Assembly: GCA_963724435.1 (NCBI GenBank)
Contig: CAVRUN010000005.1
Coordinates: forward strand, 806,001-870,000
Source: AP-15 sp963724435
Lineage (GTDB): Bacteria > Pseudomonadota > Alphaproteobacteria > ATCC43930 > CGMCC-115725
Length of the DNA stretch: 64,000 bases
Reading direction: 5' to 3'
Below the pieces are notes generated by a model. The model searched no databases. It saw nothing but the letters and a program-made list of their open reading frames with translations, and was not told the DNA's origin. The position numbers and the translations under genes were made by a program. Below, one piece after another: positions 7,537 to 16,710 of the stretch (positions within the stretch are counted from its first letter, which is position 1; every line of letters begins with the position of its first letter).

Positions 7537-8586
7537 TCACGGCTCGTAAACAGCGAAGCACTTGCTCGAATTAAAGATCCAGGTCTCGACAAAAGCGGTT
7601 TCGGTCGGCCGCCGGCCGAGCGCGTCCATCGCCCCCATCAGGCACACCCAGTTCAGGCATTCCTGCTGGCCGCTGTCTTCGATCGCACTCAGCGGACGCT
7701 CGCGCCACGTCTTGTAATCGGATTTTTGCAGCGCGTCATAGAGCGCGCGATCGGCCTCGACATCAGGGTAGAGCAGCCAATTCTTGCGCGTCAGAAACGC
7801 ATGCGACCAGCTTGACGAGGCGATCAATGCCACGCGATAAGGGCTTTCGGCCGCGATGCGGGCAACGGCGGCACCGAGGTCAAAACAGCGCCACGGCATC
7901 GGCGACGGGGGGTCGAGATCGCTCTCATCGGGTAATTCGCTCAGCGAACGCACGCCAGCCTGTTGCGCTATGACGCGGCGGCCGTAGCAATTCACCTGGA
8001 ACGGCAGCACCGGATAGGGAAACCCCTTCCGGTCATAGTCCATGAACAACAAGGTGTTGAGAAACGCGTGTCCGAGCTGGTGGTGCAACGGTTGGTAGGC
8101 ATAGGACACGTCGAACCCGGCTTCGATGACCTTAGTGGCCAGGTATTTGCCCGCTTCCCGATGACCCTTGTATTCTAAGACCTTGTCGTTGGGCTCCTTC
8201 CAGGCATTTGTCGAGCGGTAGTACTCCCAGGGCTTTGCGCTCAGCTGCTCATAGGCGAGCAAGCAGAACGGCGGGATCACGTCTTCGCGAAAATTCTCGT
8301 ACTGATCGTCGCCCCAGATCACGACTAGATCGGGTGAGAATTCGTCGAGCACCCGGCGCGCGTTGCGGAAACCCGAGATCAGCGCCTCGCGATGACGCCG
8401 CGCCGCCGACAGGCCCTGGTCCGACCCGTATTCCGCGCGCATGGCCGCCGGCCAGCCCTCGGGCCGACGGTATTGTTCGGGCAATGCCGGGTCGTCGAGG
8501 ACCCGCTTCAGGATGCGCCCCATGCTTTCGTCGGTGCCTGATAGCGGCGGAAAGTGGGTAACTCCAAGCCCCAGTACTTCGCCCAT
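7537..8586 (-). CDS. class III extradiol dioxygenase, LigB-type subunit B family
   Basis: A 349-residue member of the LigB-like superfamily, which contains Fe(II) enzymes that open catecholic rings and some non-dioxygenase relatives. Supporting segments are GVTHFPPL at the N terminus (His11, the usual first iron ligand), VIWGDDQYENF, HHQLGHAFLNTLLF and SSSWSHAF. These resemble the protocatechuate 4,5-dioxygenase/gallate dioxygenase beta-chain group. The ATG at 8586 has GGGAGG seven bases upstream. It is the first gene of a five-gene minus-strand run with two ferritin-like proteins and two ferredoxins. No alpha subunit (LigA) is adjacent, so the substrate is open. Confidence 0.75.
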   Translation of the reverse strand: MGEVLGLGVTHFPPLSGTDESMGRILKRVLDDPALPEQYRRPEGWPAAMRAEYGSDQGLSAARRHREALISGFRNARRVLDEFSPDLVVIWGDDQYENFREDVIPPFCLLAYEQLSAKPWEYYRSTNAWKEPNDKVLEYKGHREAGKYLATKVIEAGFDVSYAYQPLHHQLGHAFLNTLLFMDYDRKGFPYPVLPFQVNCYGRRVIAQQAGVRSLSELPDESDLDPPSPMPWRCFDLGAAVARIAAESPYRVALIASSSWSHAFLTRKNWLLYPDVEADRALYDALQKSDYKTWRERPLSAIEDSGQQECLNWVCLMGAMDALGRRPTETAFVETWIFNSSKCFAVYEP

Positions 8587-8817
8587 TTTTGTAACCTCCC
8601 GACCGAGCCAAATTATGCGTCTGCGTTACGATTGCTGCGGCATCTTGTCAAGGACGGCGCACGGTCGCCGGGCTGCGATTCGCTGATATGCCTGGCAGTC
8701 CAACCCGATCGTAAAGTGGACGCCGCCGGATTTCCGGGACTTCGGCCGCTGCGTTGCGGCACCGAGCACGGTTGTGGCAATAAAATGCTGGAGTTCGAAG
8801 ATCAGGGGCTTGTGCGA

Positions 8818-9837
8818 ATGACGACTCCTCGCCACAGCCGCCGCTCGGTGTTAGCGGCGCCGTTTTTGGCTATGCCGGCGGTGTTCGCTGGCCTGCCTTC
8901 GCTCGCCACAGCGGCGGAGGGGGGTTTCGACGATTTCCTATCCACCGTCGGGCGCGAGGCGGCGGCGCAAGGCGTCCGCTCGTCGACCGTGGATTTGGCG
9001 CTGCGTTATGCGCAATACTTGCCGCATGTGATCGAGCTCGACCGGCACCAACCCGAACAGTTGCTGACCTTTACCCAATATTTGCAAAAGACGGTGAGCC
9101 CACAGCGAGTCGAAAGCGCACGCCGCGCGCTGTACGACAATTGGGGGCTGCTCGACGCGGTTCATCGGCGCTATGCGGTCGATCCGCGTTTTGTCGTCGC
9201 GCTGTGGGGGATGGAGAGCGATTTCGGCAAGATCACCGGCAATTACCTGGTGGTGGCCTCGCTCGCCACGCTCGGCTTCGACGGGCGGCGCGGCTCCTAT
9301 TTTCGCGGCGAGCTGATCTCAGCGCTTCGCATCATCGACCAGGGGAATATCGGGCCAGGCAACATGAACGGCTCGTGGGCGGGTGCGATGGGTCAATGCC
9401 AGTTCATGCCGTCGACCTTTTTGCGCTATGCGGTCGATTATGATGGCGACGGCCGGCGCGATATCTGGAACAACCGCGGCGACGTGCTCGCATCGATTGC
9501 GAATTTCCTTGCGCACCTCGGTTGGCGCGACGGCGAGAGCTGGGGCAGCCGGGTCGTGTTGCCGCCCGGTTTCGATACACGCTGGACCGGACTGGAATTG
9601 CGTCGTCCGACCGCCGAATGGACCCGCATGGGGGTCCGCAGCGTCGATGCGCGGCCGCTCGCGGTGCGCGAGGTGCAGGCCTCGCTGGTCATGCCCGACG
9701 GCGCCGGCGGGCCGGCATTGCTGGTCTATGACAATTTCCGAACCATCATGCGGTGGAACAAATCCACGTACTTTGCCGGTGCGGTCGGGTATTTAGCCGA
9801 TGCCATGACCGGTGGAGAGCGGATCGGGCATAGCTGA
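8818..9837 (+). CDS. lytic murein transglycosylase, MltB/SLT family
   Basis: A 339-residue exported protein that should cleave the MurNAc-GlcNAc bond of peptidoglycan. The N terminus SRRSVLAAPFLAMPAVFAGLPSLATAA resembles a Tat signal. The catalytic Glu133 lies in LWGMESDFGKITGNY; the block MNGSWAGAMGQCQFMPSTFLRYAVDYDGDGRRDIW is characteristic of MltB-type enzymes. The chosen ATG follows AGGGG. Its divergent neighbour is the LigB-type gene, and the roughly 230-base gap between them should hold both promoters. It is the first of three consecutive cell-wall genes, and the absence of a PG_binding domain at the C terminus makes it the short form. Confidence 0.88.
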   Translation: MTTPRHSRRSVLAAPFLAMPAVFAGLPSLATAAEGGFDDFLSTVGREAAAQGVRSSTVDLALRYAQYLPHVIELDRHQPEQLLTFTQYLQKTVSPQRVESARRALYDNWGLLDAVHRRYAVDPRFVVALWGMESDFGKITGNYLVVASLATLGFDGRRGSYFRGELISALRIIDQGNIGPGNMNGSWAGAMGQCQFMPSTFLRYAVDYDGDGRRDIWNNRGDVLASIANFLAHLGWRDGESWGSRVVLPPGFDTRWTGLELRRPTAEWTRMGVRSVDARPLAVREVQASLVMPDGAGGPALLVYDNFRTIMRWNKSTYFAGAVGYLADAMTGGERIGHS

Positions 9838-9864
9838 CCGCAAGCGCCCGCGGCGGCCAAAAAG

Positions 9865-11085
9865 ATGGCGATCAACGCCACAGAGTGGGCGCGTTCTATC
9901 GCGGTGGTTGCTTTATTGGGCTGGTTACTCTCGGGCTGCGCATCATCACCACCCACTGGCTACCCGGCAGGTAGCGGAGTTGGGGCCTACCGGGTCGGCG
10001 TTCCCTATCAGATCCACGGCGTATGGTACTACCCGGCGGTCGATTACAATTATGATCGGACAGGGGTTGCCTCGTGGTATGGCGAGCAATTCGAGGGACG
10101 GCTGACCGCCAACGGCGAAATCTTCGATCTGAACGATTTGACGGCGGCTCATACCACCTTGCCGATGCCGAGTATCGTGCAGGTGACCAATCTTCAAAAT
10201 GGCCGCTCACTACAATTGCGGGTCAATGATCGCGGCCCGTTTGTCGATGGGCGGCTGATCGATGTGTCGCGCCGCGCAGCACAACTTCTCGGCTTTGAGC
10301 AGCAAGGGACTACATCGGTTCGCGTCACGGTCTTAAAGGACGAGAGTATCGCCGCGGCCGAGGACGCGATGCGCAACAGCGGCCAAATCATGGTCGCCCA
10401 GGTGTCGCGCGCCGCTCCTGTCGCAGTGCCGGCGTCGCGCCCGGTATACGCGTCGGCGGCGGCGCCGGTGCCGAGCCGCGCTGCTTCACCACCACGGCAA
10501 TTTGTTGAACGGCGTCCGCCGCGGCAGATTGCGATGATAGCGACCAGAGCGCCGCAGCCGACCACCGCCACCGCACCGCCGCAGCACGTTGTTCTCGCAG
10601 CGAATGCGCCGCAGCGGCCTACCCACCCCGCTGCGCCGGTCATCGCGATGATGCCCCCGGAACCGATATCGCCGCCGCCGAGCCCCAAACCTCAACCCCG
10701 GGGACGCTCGCACTTTGCCCTGATTGCGCCGGCCGAGGCGGCGGAGTTGCCGCCTCTGCGAACTCCCGCCCGCCGGCCCGATGTCCCACCTTCCGTCCCG
10801 ACCGCGAAAACGTCCCCGTCGCCGCCAAAGCCGAGCGTTGCGCGAAGCGGGCCTGCAGGAGGGATTTTCGTGCAGGCGGGCGCGTTCTCGATGCGCAACA
10901 ATGCGGAACGGGTCCAGTCGCGGGTCGCGCGCTTGGGCAATGTCCAAGTGATGTCCACTTCGGTCAATGGGGCCGCGATGTATCGGGTGCGGATCGGCCC
11001 CGTGGTCAACGGGGAGCAGGCGCACCGGCTGCTGGCGCGGGTGGTCGAAAGCGGCTATCCGGGCGCACGGATCGTCGGCAATTGA
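9865..11085 (+). CDS. rlpA: septal ring lytic transglycosylase RlpA-like lipoprotein with SPOR domain
   Basis: A 406-residue predicted lipoprotein. A signal peptide ends in the lipobox LLSGC (lipidated Cys25). The double-psi beta-barrel domain spans roughly residues 65-150 (GVASWYGEQFEGRLTANGE, VNDRGPFVDGRLIDVS). A long Pro/Ala-rich linker follows. A C-terminal SPOR domain (GIFVQAGAFSMRNNAERV to the end) binds denuded septal peptidoglycan. RlpA proteins in other bacteria cleave naked glycan strands at the septum. It lies 27 bases after the transglycosylase and 51 bases before dacC, the usual alphaproteobacterial order. Confidence 0.92.
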   Translation: MAINATEWARSIAVVALLGWLLSGCASSPPTGYPAGSGVGAYRVGVPYQIHGVWYYPAVDYNYDRTGVASWYGEQFEGRLTANGEIFDLNDLTAAHTTLPMPSIVQVTNLQNGRSLQLRVNDRGPFVDGRLIDVSRRAAQLLGFEQQGTTSVRVTVLKDESIAAAEDAMRNSGQIMVAQVSRAAPVAVPASRPVYASAAAPVPSRAASPPRQFVERRPPRQIAMIATRAPQPTTATAPPQHVVLAANAPQRPTHPAAPVIAMMPPEPISPPPSPKPQPRGRSHFALIAPAEAAELPPLRTPARRPDVPPSVPTAKTSPSPPKPSVARSGPAGGIFVQAGAFSMRNNAERVQSRVARLGNVQVMSTSVNGAAMYRVRIGPVVNGEQAHRLLARVVESGYPGARIVGN

Positions 11086-11136
11086 TCCAAGCCACCAGCC
11101 CGGGCGGACAGGCCAACGGCGAACAGGAATGAGCTA

Positions 11137-12354
11137 ATGTCGATGCCGCGATTGATCCTTTTGATGCTGACGGCGCTTTTAACTGCCGGCCTTTGCGGCC
11201 CGACCGCGATGGCGGCACCCCATGCCAAGGCGAAGCCGAAAGCGGCCGCTGCATCGCCCTCGGCCATCGCGCCAGCGCCAAGTTCGGGGATCGACACCCA
11301 GGCGGCGCACGCGATCATTGTCGAAGTCGAAACAGGTGCGGTTCTGCTCGACAAAGGGGCGGATGAACGCATGCCGCCGGCTTCGATGAGCAAGATGATG
11401 ACGGCCTATGTCGTCTTCGGCATGCTGAAGGACGGCAAGGCAAAGCTGACCGACGAACTGCCGGTCAGCGAAGACGCGTGGCGGACCAGCGGCTCCAAGA
11501 TGTTTGTGCCGCTCGGCGGGCGGATCAGCATCTCCGATCTATTGCGCGGCATGATCGTGCAATCGGGCAACGACGCCTGCGTTGTCCTCGCCCAAGGGCT
11601 CGCCGGCAGCGTCGAAGCCTTTGTCGATCTGATGAACCAGAAAGCAAAAGAGATCGGGCTCAAGGACAGCCATTTTGCCAATGTCGACGGCCTCCCGGAC
11701 CCCAATCATTGGATGACTGCGCGCGATCTCGCGACGCTGGCGATCCGCACGATTAAAGATTTTCCCGAATACTATAAGATCTACAGCGAGATGGACTTTA
11801 CCTTTAACAATATTAAGCAAGGGAACCGAAATCCGCTGCTTTACAAGAATATGGGCGCGGACGGGCTAAAAACCGGACATACCGAAGAAGCCGGCTACAG
11901 CCTGACCGGGTCGATCGTCCGCGGCGAGCGGCGCATCATCATTGTTCTGGGCGGGTTGCCGACAATGAAGTCCCGTGCCGAGGAAAGCGAGAGACTAGCC
12001 GACTGGGCGTTCCGCGAGTTCAACGACTATCACCTGTTCGCCGCCGGCGACAAGGTCGAGGACGCGCAAGTCTGGCTCGGTAATGATGCGCGGGTGCCGC
12101 TGACCGTGGGCAAGGATCTCGTCGTCACCTTGTCGCGAAATGCCCGCAAGAACATGCAGGTATCCGTGCAATACGACAGCCCGCTCCCGGCGCCGGTGCA
12201 AAAAGGCGAGATCGTCGGCAAGATCGTGGTCGCGGCGCCTGACACGCCGCAACAGGAAGCACCTTTGGTCGCGAGCGCCGATGTCCCCCGCATGGATGCG
12301 ATGGGCCGCATCGCGACCCTCGCCGGTTATCTCGTTTGGGGCAACCGGCACTAA
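11137..12354 (+). CDS. dacC: D-alanyl-D-alanine carboxypeptidase (PBP5/6 family)
   Basis: A 405-residue low-molecular-weight penicillin-binding protein that trims the terminal D-Ala of muropeptides in the periplasm. A signal peptide (LILLMLTALLTAGLCGPTAMA) precedes an Ala/Pro linker. The active-site motifs are all present: S83-M-S-K86 (ASMSKMM), SGN (VQSGNDAC) and KTG (GLKTGHTEEAGY). The PBP5 C-terminal domain follows. A hydrophobic C-terminal segment (MGRIATLAGYLVWG) may be the membrane anchor. AGGA lies nine bases before the ATG. The stop is five bases from the tmk start, so the genes are likely coupled. Confidence 0.92.
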   Translation: MSMPRLILLMLTALLTAGLCGPTAMAAPHAKAKPKAAAASPSAIAPAPSSGIDTQAAHAIIVEVETGAVLLDKGADERMPPASMSKMMTAYVVFGMLKDGKAKLTDELPVSEDAWRTSGSKMFVPLGGRISISDLLRGMIVQSGNDACVVLAQGLAGSVEAFVDLMNQKAKEIGLKDSHFANVDGLPDPNHWMTARDLATLAIRTIKDFPEYYKIYSEMDFTFNNIKQGNRNPLLYKNMGADGLKTGHTEEAGYSLTGSIVRGERRIIIVLGGLPTMKSRAEESERLADWAFREFNDYHLFAAGDKVEDAQVWLGNDARVPLTVGKDLVVTLSRNARKNMQVSVQYDSPLPAPVQKGEIVGKIVVAAPDTPQQEAPLVASADVPRMDAMGRIATLAGYLVWGNRH

Positions 12355-12359
12355 GAGAA

Positions 12360-13025
12360 ATGGCTCGTGGCCGCTTCATTACGATAGAAGGCGGGGAGGG
12401 GGCCGGCAAATCGACGCAAGTCCCGCTTCTGGTCACGGCGCTAGAGCAAGCTGGGATCGCAACATTGGCAACCCGTGAACCGGGCGGTTCGCCCGGAGCG
12501 GAAGCAATCCGCGGGTTGTTGCTGGAAGGTGAGGGCGAGCGTTGGGACGCCATCGAAGAGGCGCTGCTGTTGCTGGCAGCGCGGCGCGATCATGTCGCAA
12601 AGCTGATCGAGCCGGCTGTGGCGCGCGGAACCTGGGTCGTATCGGACCGCTTTGCCGACTCGACGCTCGCCTATCAAGGCTACGGCCGCGGTCTGCCGCT
12701 TACCGATCTCGCGATGCTGCACCGCTTCGCGCTCGGCGGTTTTACCCCCGACCTGACATTGATCCTCGACCTTCCGGTCGAGATCGGGCTCGGCCGCGCC
12801 GCCGGCCGCCCTGCCGCTGCCGATCGCTTTGAGCGGCTCGACGCCGCCTTTCACGAGCGTTTGCGCCAGGGCTTCCGCGAAATCGCGGCCGCCGAACCGG
12901 CCCGCTGTATCCTTATCGATGCCAATCGCGATCCGGCCATCGTGCACCGCGCGGTTCTGGAGGCAGTGGAACAGCGGCTCGGGTTGCGCCTAAATCCAAT
13001 AAATTCAGCGGCCGAAAAAACCTAA
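12360..13025 (+). CDS. tmk: thymidylate kinase
   Basis: A 221-residue dTMP kinase, converting dTMP to dTDP. The P-loop GGEGAGKSTQ lies near residue 11. The DR(Y/F) motif is within SDRFADSTLAYQGYGRG, and REPGGSPGAEAIR is the dTMP-site segment. Length is normal. I use the ATG at 12360, which gives the standard MARGRFITIEGGEG start, rather than an upstream in-frame codon inside dacC. It is followed by holB after a REP-like repeat; the tmk-holB pair is conserved across proteobacteria. Confidence 0.95.
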   Translation: MARGRFITIEGGEGAGKSTQVPLLVTALEQAGIATLATREPGGSPGAEAIRGLLLEGEGERWDAIEEALLLLAARRDHVAKLIEPAVARGTWVVSDRFADSTLAYQGYGRGLPLTDLAMLHRFALGGFTPDLTLILDLPVEIGLGRAAGRPAAADRFERLDAAFHERLRQGFREIAAAEPARCILIDANRDPAIVHRAVLEAVEQRLGLRLNPINSAAEKT

Positions 13026-13053
13026 TGACCGGGCCCAGCTCATACTCATTCTC

Positions 13054-13119
13054 GCGCTTTGCCGGCGAAAGCCGGTATCCACGCCAGTCGTGGGTCCCGG
13101 CGTTCGCCGGGAAAGCGAA
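13054..13119. repeat. bipartite REP-like palindrome (copy 2 of 3)
   Basis: Arms GCCGGCGAAAGCCGGT and CCCGGCGTTCGCCGGG are separated by about 20 bases, flanked by GCTTT and AAAGC. It is nearly the same unit as at 33027-33090 and the reverse of 5062-5118. It sits between tmk and holB and could fold in the polycistronic mRNA. Confidence 0.65.
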
Positions 13120-13145
13120 AGAATAATCTGAAAGAGCGGCGGCAA

Positions 13146-14270
13146 ATGCGCGGCGCGGACGATGTCGATCCGGCCTCCACGCCACCGCCGCGAGCGAACC
13201 CGGATTTCCTCGGCCATGAGACGGCCGAGCTCGAGCTCGAGCGGCTCCATCGCGCCGGACGCCTGCCGCATGCGATCCTGCTTACCGGGCCTCGCGGCAT
13301 CGGCAAGGCGACGCTCGCCTTTCGTCTTGCTCGCTTTGTGCTCGCCGAAAGTGAAAGCCGGGGCACAAACGCGGCCGAGCCTGATCTTCTGGGTGCCCCA
13401 GCCGTGGAAATCGGTCTCGGGATTGACCCGGACAGCGGAGTCTTTCGCCGCGTCGCGGCTGGGGGCCATGCCGATCTGTTGACCGTCGAACGCGCGTGGG
13501 ATCCACGCCGCAAGCGCCTGCGCGGCGAAATCGTCGTCGAGGACACCCGAGAAATCGCCGCCTTCTTTCGGCTGACCGCGGCGGAGGAGGGCTGGCGGAT
13601 CGTCATTGTCGATGGCGCCGAAGAAATGAACCGCAACGCCGCCAACGCGATCCTCAAAATCCTCGAAGAGCCGCCCGACCGCGCGTTACTGCTGCTGGTC
13701 AGCCACAATCCGGGCCGGCTGCTGCCGACCATCCGCTCGCGGTGCCGCCGGCTGGCGATGCTGCCGCTGCCGCTGGCGCTGACCACTCAGCTACTATGCC
13801 GTTATTGCCCGCAACTCGGTAAAGTGGAGGCCGACGCCTTGGCGGTGCTGAGCGGCGGCAGCATTGGGCGCGCGCTGGAGCTTGCCGACGCCGGGGGGCT
13901 TGGGCTCTACCGCTCGCTGATCGAATTGCTCGGGCAGATACCCGGAATCGACCTGGTCCAGCTGCATGCGCTAACCGATCGGCTGGCGCGCGCCGATGCG
14001 GAAGAAGCCTATCGCGCCAGCGAGGAGCTGTTGCCACAATTTCTGGCGCGGCTCGCAAGCGACACCGCGCGCGGCTGTATCGGAACCGAGGAGCGCGTGG
14101 CCGGCGAGGGGACAGCGATGCGGCGGCTGGCGGCTGCCGCCGATCCGGCGCGGTGGAGCGGATTGCGCGCCGAGATCGAGGCGAATTTCGCTATCGCGCG
14201 CGAACTCAATCTCGACAAGAAGCAGACAATGCTCGGCGCGTTCTTTGCCATCGAGGAGATGGCGCGCTAG
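13146..14270 (+). CDS. holB: DNA polymerase III subunit delta'
   Basis: A 374-residue clamp-loader subunit of the AAA+ type. LLTGPRGIGKATLA is the degenerate P-loop. The NAANAILKILEEPP block and the SRC sensor motif (IRSRCRRL) are diagnostic of delta'. It pairs with tau/gamma and delta to load the beta clamp. The start at 13146 gives MRGADDVDP; longer readings run back through the REP repeat and are unlikely. It lies 68 bases upstream of metG. Confidence 0.93.
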   Translation: MRGADDVDPASTPPPRANPDFLGHETAELELERLHRAGRLPHAILLTGPRGIGKATLAFRLARFVLAESESRGTNAAEPDLLGAPAVEIGLGIDPDSGVFRRVAAGGHADLLTVERAWDPRRKRLRGEIVVEDTREIAAFFRLTAAEEGWRIVIVDGAEEMNRNAANAILKILEEPPDRALLLLVSHNPGRLLPTIRSRCRRLAMLPLPLALTTQLLCRYCPQLGKVEADALAVLSGGSIGRALELADAGGLGLYRSLIELLGQIPGIDLVQLHALTDRLARADAEEAYRASEELLPQFLARLASDTARGCIGTEERVAGEGTAMRRLAAAADPARWSGLRAEIEANFAIARELNLDKKQTMLGAFFAIEEMAR

Positions 14271-14338
14271 AAACGGCGTCGCCGGCGGGCGCTGGATCGC
14301 GGCCGGCCCCGGCCCATATCTGGGGTTTGGAGAGAGCC

Positions 14339-15883
14339 ATGGACGCCGCCCGGCCGTACTTCATCACGACCCCGATCTATTACGTCAACAACTCGCCGCA
14401 TCTGGGTCACGCATATACGACCGTGGCGTGCGATGCGCTGGCGCGGTTCATGCGGCTCGACGGACGGCGGGTTAAGTTCCTGACCGGGACCGACGAACAC
14501 GGCCAAAAGGTCGCGCAGTCTGCCGCAGTTGCCGGTGTCTCGCCGCAGGAATTCGCCGATCGCAACTCGGCGCGGTTTCGCGAGGTCACGCGGCTGCTAA
14601 ACGTCTCACAAGACGAATTTATTCGCACGACCGAGCCGCGCCACGCGCGCGCGGTCCAGGCCTTGTGGCAGGAATTGGCGCGCCGTGGCGAGATTTATCT
14701 CGGCCGGTTTGCCGGGTGGTATGCGGTGCGCGACGAGGCTTTCTATGATGAAAGCGAGCTCGTCGCTGGCCCAAATGGCGCTCGGGCGCCGACCGGGGCC
14801 GAAGTCGAATGGCTGGAGGAGGAGAATTACTTTTTCCGGCTGTCAGCGTGGCAGGAGCGGCTGTTGGCGTTTTACGAAGCCAATCCCGAAGCAGTGGCGC
14901 CGCGCAGCCGTCGCAACGAAGTGATCAGCTTTGTCAGGGGTGGGTTAAAGGATTTGTCGATCTCGCGCACCAGCTTTACCTGGGGCGTGCCGGTGCCGGG
15001 GCATCCGGACCATGTCGTCTATGTCTGGCTCGACGCGCTGATCAATTACATCACCGCCGCCGGCTACCCGGACGACTCGGCAGAGTTCTCGACCTGGTGG
15101 CCCGCCGATTTGCACATGGTCGGCAAAGACATCGTGCGTTTTCATTCGGTCTATTGGCCGGCTTTTTTGATGGCGGCTGGGCTTGACCCGCCGCGCCGCG
15201 TCTTCGCCCACGGCTGGTGGACGGTCGAAGGCGAGAAGATGTCGAAATCGCTCGGCAATTTTATCCCGCCGCAGCAATTGGTCGAAACCTACGGGGTCGA
15301 CCCGGTGCGCTATTTTATGTTGCGCGAGCTGCCGTTCGGCAGCGACGGCGACTTCTCGCATCGCGCGGTCGTGGGACGCCTGAACGGCGACTTGGCCAAT
15401 GATTTCGGCAATCTGGCGCAGCGGGTCCTCGTGATGATCAATCGCGATTGCGCCGCCGCCATCCCGGAGCCCGGCGCGCTTGCCGACGCGGATCGTTCAT
15501 TGCTCGATAATGCCGGCGCTCTATTGGAGAATGTGCGCGTCCATATGAACGAGCAGGCCTTTCATCTGGCGCTCGAAACCATCTGGCGCGTTGTCGGCGA
15601 GGCCAATCGCTATGTCGACGAGCAGGCTCCGTGGGCGTTGCGCCGCATTGATCCGGCGCGGATGCGCACGGTGCTCTACACGCTTGCCGAGACCATCCGG
15701 CATCTCGCGATCTTGACGCAACCGTTTGTGCCTCAGGCCGCCGAGAAGCTGCTGGATCAGCTCGCGGTCCCCCCGAATTCGCGTGATTTCGCGGCGTTGA
15801 GCCAATCACCGCTGTCCCCGGAAACCTCGCTGCCAAAGCCGGAGGGTATCTTTCCCCGCTATGTCGAGATGTCCGCAGCATGA
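14339..15883 (+). CDS. metG: methionine--tRNA ligase
   Basis: A 514-residue class Ia synthetase charging tRNA-Met. The HIGH-type motif is PHLGH (about residue 20), with FLTGTDEHGQK following it. KMSKS is in GEKMSKSLGNF (about residue 300). The connecting peptide lacks the Cys knuckle of the zinc-binding E. coli type, and there is no C-terminal tRNA-binding domain. It is therefore the short form common in alphaproteobacteria. GGAG precedes the ATG. Its TGA overlaps the ATG of the tatD-like gene. Confidence 0.95.
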   Translation: MDAARPYFITTPIYYVNNSPHLGHAYTTVACDALARFMRLDGRRVKFLTGTDEHGQKVAQSAAVAGVSPQEFADRNSARFREVTRLLNVSQDEFIRTTEPRHARAVQALWQELARRGEIYLGRFAGWYAVRDEAFYDESELVAGPNGARAPTGAEVEWLEEENYFFRLSAWQERLLAFYEANPEAVAPRSRRNEVISFVRGGLKDLSISRTSFTWGVPVPGHPDHVVYVWLDALINYITAAGYPDDSAEFSTWWPADLHMVGKDIVRFHSVYWPAFLMAAGLDPPRRVFAHGWWTVEGEKMSKSLGNFIPPQQLVETYGVDPVRYFMLRELPFGSDGDFSHRAVVGRLNGDLANDFGNLAQRVLVMINRDCAAAIPEPGALADADRSLLDNAGALLENVRVHMNEQAFHLALETIWRVVGEANRYVDEQAPWALRRIDPARMRTVLYTLAETIRHLAILTQPFVPQAAEKLLDQLAVPPNSRDFAALSQSPLSPETSLPKPEGIFPRYVEMSAA

Positions 15884-16710
15884 GCGGGGAGGGTATGACG
15901 GGCGAGGGCAGGGCGCCGATGCTGGTGGACAGCCACTGCCACCTCGACTTTCCGGACTTTGCTGCTGAACGCGACGCGGTGATTGTCCGCGCCCGAGAGG
16001 CCGGAATCGGCACAATGCTGACAATCGGCACTCGGCTCGATGAGTTTCCGGGAGTACGCGCGATCGCCGAAGCCGAGTCCGACATCTGGTGCTCGGTCGG
16101 CGCCCATCCGCACGAGGCGGCCGATCACGCCGATCTGCTGCCCGAGCGCTTGGCGATGCTGGCGGCCCATCCCAAGGTTATCGGCATCGGGGAGACCGGG
16201 CTCGACTATCACTACGATCTGAGTCCGCGCGATATTCAGGAGCGGGTATTTCGCGCCCACATCGCGGCCTCGCATATGACCGGATTGCCGTTGATCATTC
16301 ATGCCCGAGAGGCCGATGACGACATCGCCCACATTCTCCGCGCGGAACAGCCGCTATCAGGCGTGATGCATTGTTTTTCGAGCGGCCGCGCCCTGGCCGA
16401 AGCGGCCCTGGAGATCGGCTTTTTGATCTCGATTTCCGGCATCGCGACATTCAAGAATGCCGAGGATTTGCGCGCGATTATTAGGGACGTGCCGCTCGAC
16501 CGCTTGCTGGTCGAAACCGATAGCCCGTACCTGGCGCCGGTGCCATATCGCGGCAAGCGCAACGAACCGGCCTTTGTGAAGGCGACCGCGGCCACCGTAG
16601 CATCGCTGAAAGGCATCGAATTCGAGGCGTTGGCGGCAGCGACCACCGCCAATTTCTTCCGCCTTTTTATGAAGGCGATACCGCCCGCCGGGACAGCTGT
16701 CGGGCAATGA
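15880..16710 (+). CDS. TatD family metal-dependent deoxyribonuclease
   Basis: A 276-residue TIM-barrel hydrolase of the TatD family. Metal-binding motifs are visible: DSHCHLDF at the N terminus, GETGLDYHY, PLIIHAREADDD, HCFSSGRA and LVETDSPYLAPVPYRGKRNEP. Members are Mg-dependent 3'-5' DNases or act on D-Tyr-tRNA. The ATG at 15880 overlaps the metG stop (ATGA). An internal ATG at 15919, giving MLVDSHCHLDF, matches the usual family start, with AGGG just upstream, and may be the true one. The stop overlaps the next gene's start in the same ATGA fashion. Confidence 0.9.
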   Translation: MSGEGMTGEGRAPMLVDSHCHLDFPDFAAERDAVIVRAREAGIGTMLTIGTRLDEFPGVRAIAEAESDIWCSVGAHPHEAADHADLLPERLAMLAAHPKVIGIGETGLDYHYDLSPRDIQERVFRAHIAASHMTGLPLIIHAREADDDIAHILRAEQPLSGVMHCFSSGRALAEAALEIGFLISISGIATFKNAEDLRAIIRDVPLDRLLVETDSPYLAPVPYRGKRNEPAFVKATAATVASLKGIEFEALAAATTANFFRLFMKAIPPAGTAVGQ

